Below, piece by piece: positions 63,691 to 64,000 of a stretch of DNA of 64,000 nt; position 1 is the first letter of the stretch, and the number at the start of each line of letters is the position of its first letter. This DNA is from Siphonodentalium dalli (Eukaryota > Mollusca > Scaphopoda > Gadilida > Siphonodentaliidae), in contig CP136066.1 in the NCBI GenBank assembly GCA_032622095.1, forward strand, positions 8,953,784 through 9,017,783, written 5' to 3'. A program made the translations under genes and the position numbers. Under the pieces are notes generated by a model. The model searched no databases, had not been told where the DNA came from, and was given only the letters and a program-made list of their open reading frames with translations.

Positions 63691-64000
63691 TTTGGGATTG
63701 TGTTTATAAAACATGGCATTAAAATTATAAATAAACTGCTGTAATTTGGTGATAAGATTTAATTTTGTAATTCCCCTACCCCTATACCAACGTTCAAATA
63801 TGGAGTCAGTACAGTGTTCGCGCTGGACCGAAAAAAACTTTAGCCAAAAGTTTAGCCAAATGAAAATTTTATTAGCCAAATGAAAAAAACTTTAGCCAAA
63901 TGTGTTTTGGCCAAATTAAAAAAACTATGGCCAAATTAAATCATCGTTTTCGGGTCGGTTCACAATTAATGACTGAAACGTCAAATCTAACAGACACAGG
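63691..64000. other. Right end, short TTAGCCAAATGAAAA repeats
   Basis: Between about 63,840 and 63,945 the segment (TT)AGCCAAATGAAAA or GGCCAAATTAAAA occurs five to six times, sometimes split by a few bases. No gene was recognised. The Polinton-like element presumably continues past the window edge; no terminal inverted repeat was identified inside the window. Confidence 0.5.

Overview
The window looks like animal (metazoan), probably marine-invertebrate, nuclear DNA. It is AT-rich, gene-poor and packed with non-LTR retrotransposon remnants, piggyBac-type remnants, foldback/MITE-like hairpins, CA-tailed interspersed repeats, a PAN/Apple-type exon, two metazoan-type histone 3' stem-loops and a Polinton/Maverick-like DNA element. 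There is no bacterial-style operon organisation. The lineage (perhaps a lophotrochozoan) is a weak inference. No complete, confidently functional host gene is visible.

Region 1 (1-36,517) is one very large, lopsided inverted duplication centred near 6.5 kb. Reading outward from the centre: a loop (5,311-7,760) with a decayed LINE on the minus strand; inverted arms of about 2.0-2.1 kb (3,279-5,310 and 7,761-9,850), each holding a 20-bp minisatellite; a 14-bp tandem repeat on each side; a 22-bp satellite on each side; and an inverted pair of another LINE 3' part (1-1,892 and 34,618-36,517). The left satellite block is only 1.2 kb and appears to be built of 22-bp units only. The right one spans about 24.6 kb in three blocks (A, B, C) that mix 22-bp and 20-bp units and are separated by two truncated copies of the arm. 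Blocks plus spacers form a higher-order repeat of about 5.75 kb. The plan resembles a Foldback-type element (inverted arms made of subrepeats around a loop) at an extreme scale. The very long open reading frames across the arrays exist because the repeat unit has no stop codon in any frame of one strand; they are not evidence of genes.

Region 2 (36.5-53.3 kb) holds more LINE sequence, modules of a CA-tailed interspersed repeat, a frameshifted piggyBac transposase fragment (38.1-38.35 kb), a cluster of hairpin elements (39.0-40.1 kb), and a direct tandem duplication of 6.68 kb (40,649-47,327 and 47,331-53,303). The second copy lacks 718 bp. Each copy carries one PAN/Apple-like exon broken by the same in-frame TAA and a foldback element with 140-bp arms.

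Region 3 (53.3-59.75 kb) is intergenic: a perfect palindrome inside a small foldback at the duplication edge, two possible minus-strand coding stretches (54,158-54,643 and 58,180-58,497), a diverged 290-bp direct repeat, a piggyBac-type MITE with TTAA target sites (57,642-58,005), G/C homopolymers, a 53-bp tandem repeat and a 30-bp minisatellite.

Region 4 (59.75-64.0 kb) is part of a Polinton/Maverick-like element. It has a degraded protein-primed family B DNA polymerase (stops and a frameshift), an unrecognised ORF of about 210 residues, and an intact packaging-type ATPase. Just upstream lie two tandem canonical histone-type 3' stem-loops that differ by one compensated base pair, although no histone gene is recognisable. 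The polymerase is dead while the ATPase ORF is open, so this copy cannot replicate autonomously; the element runs off the right edge.
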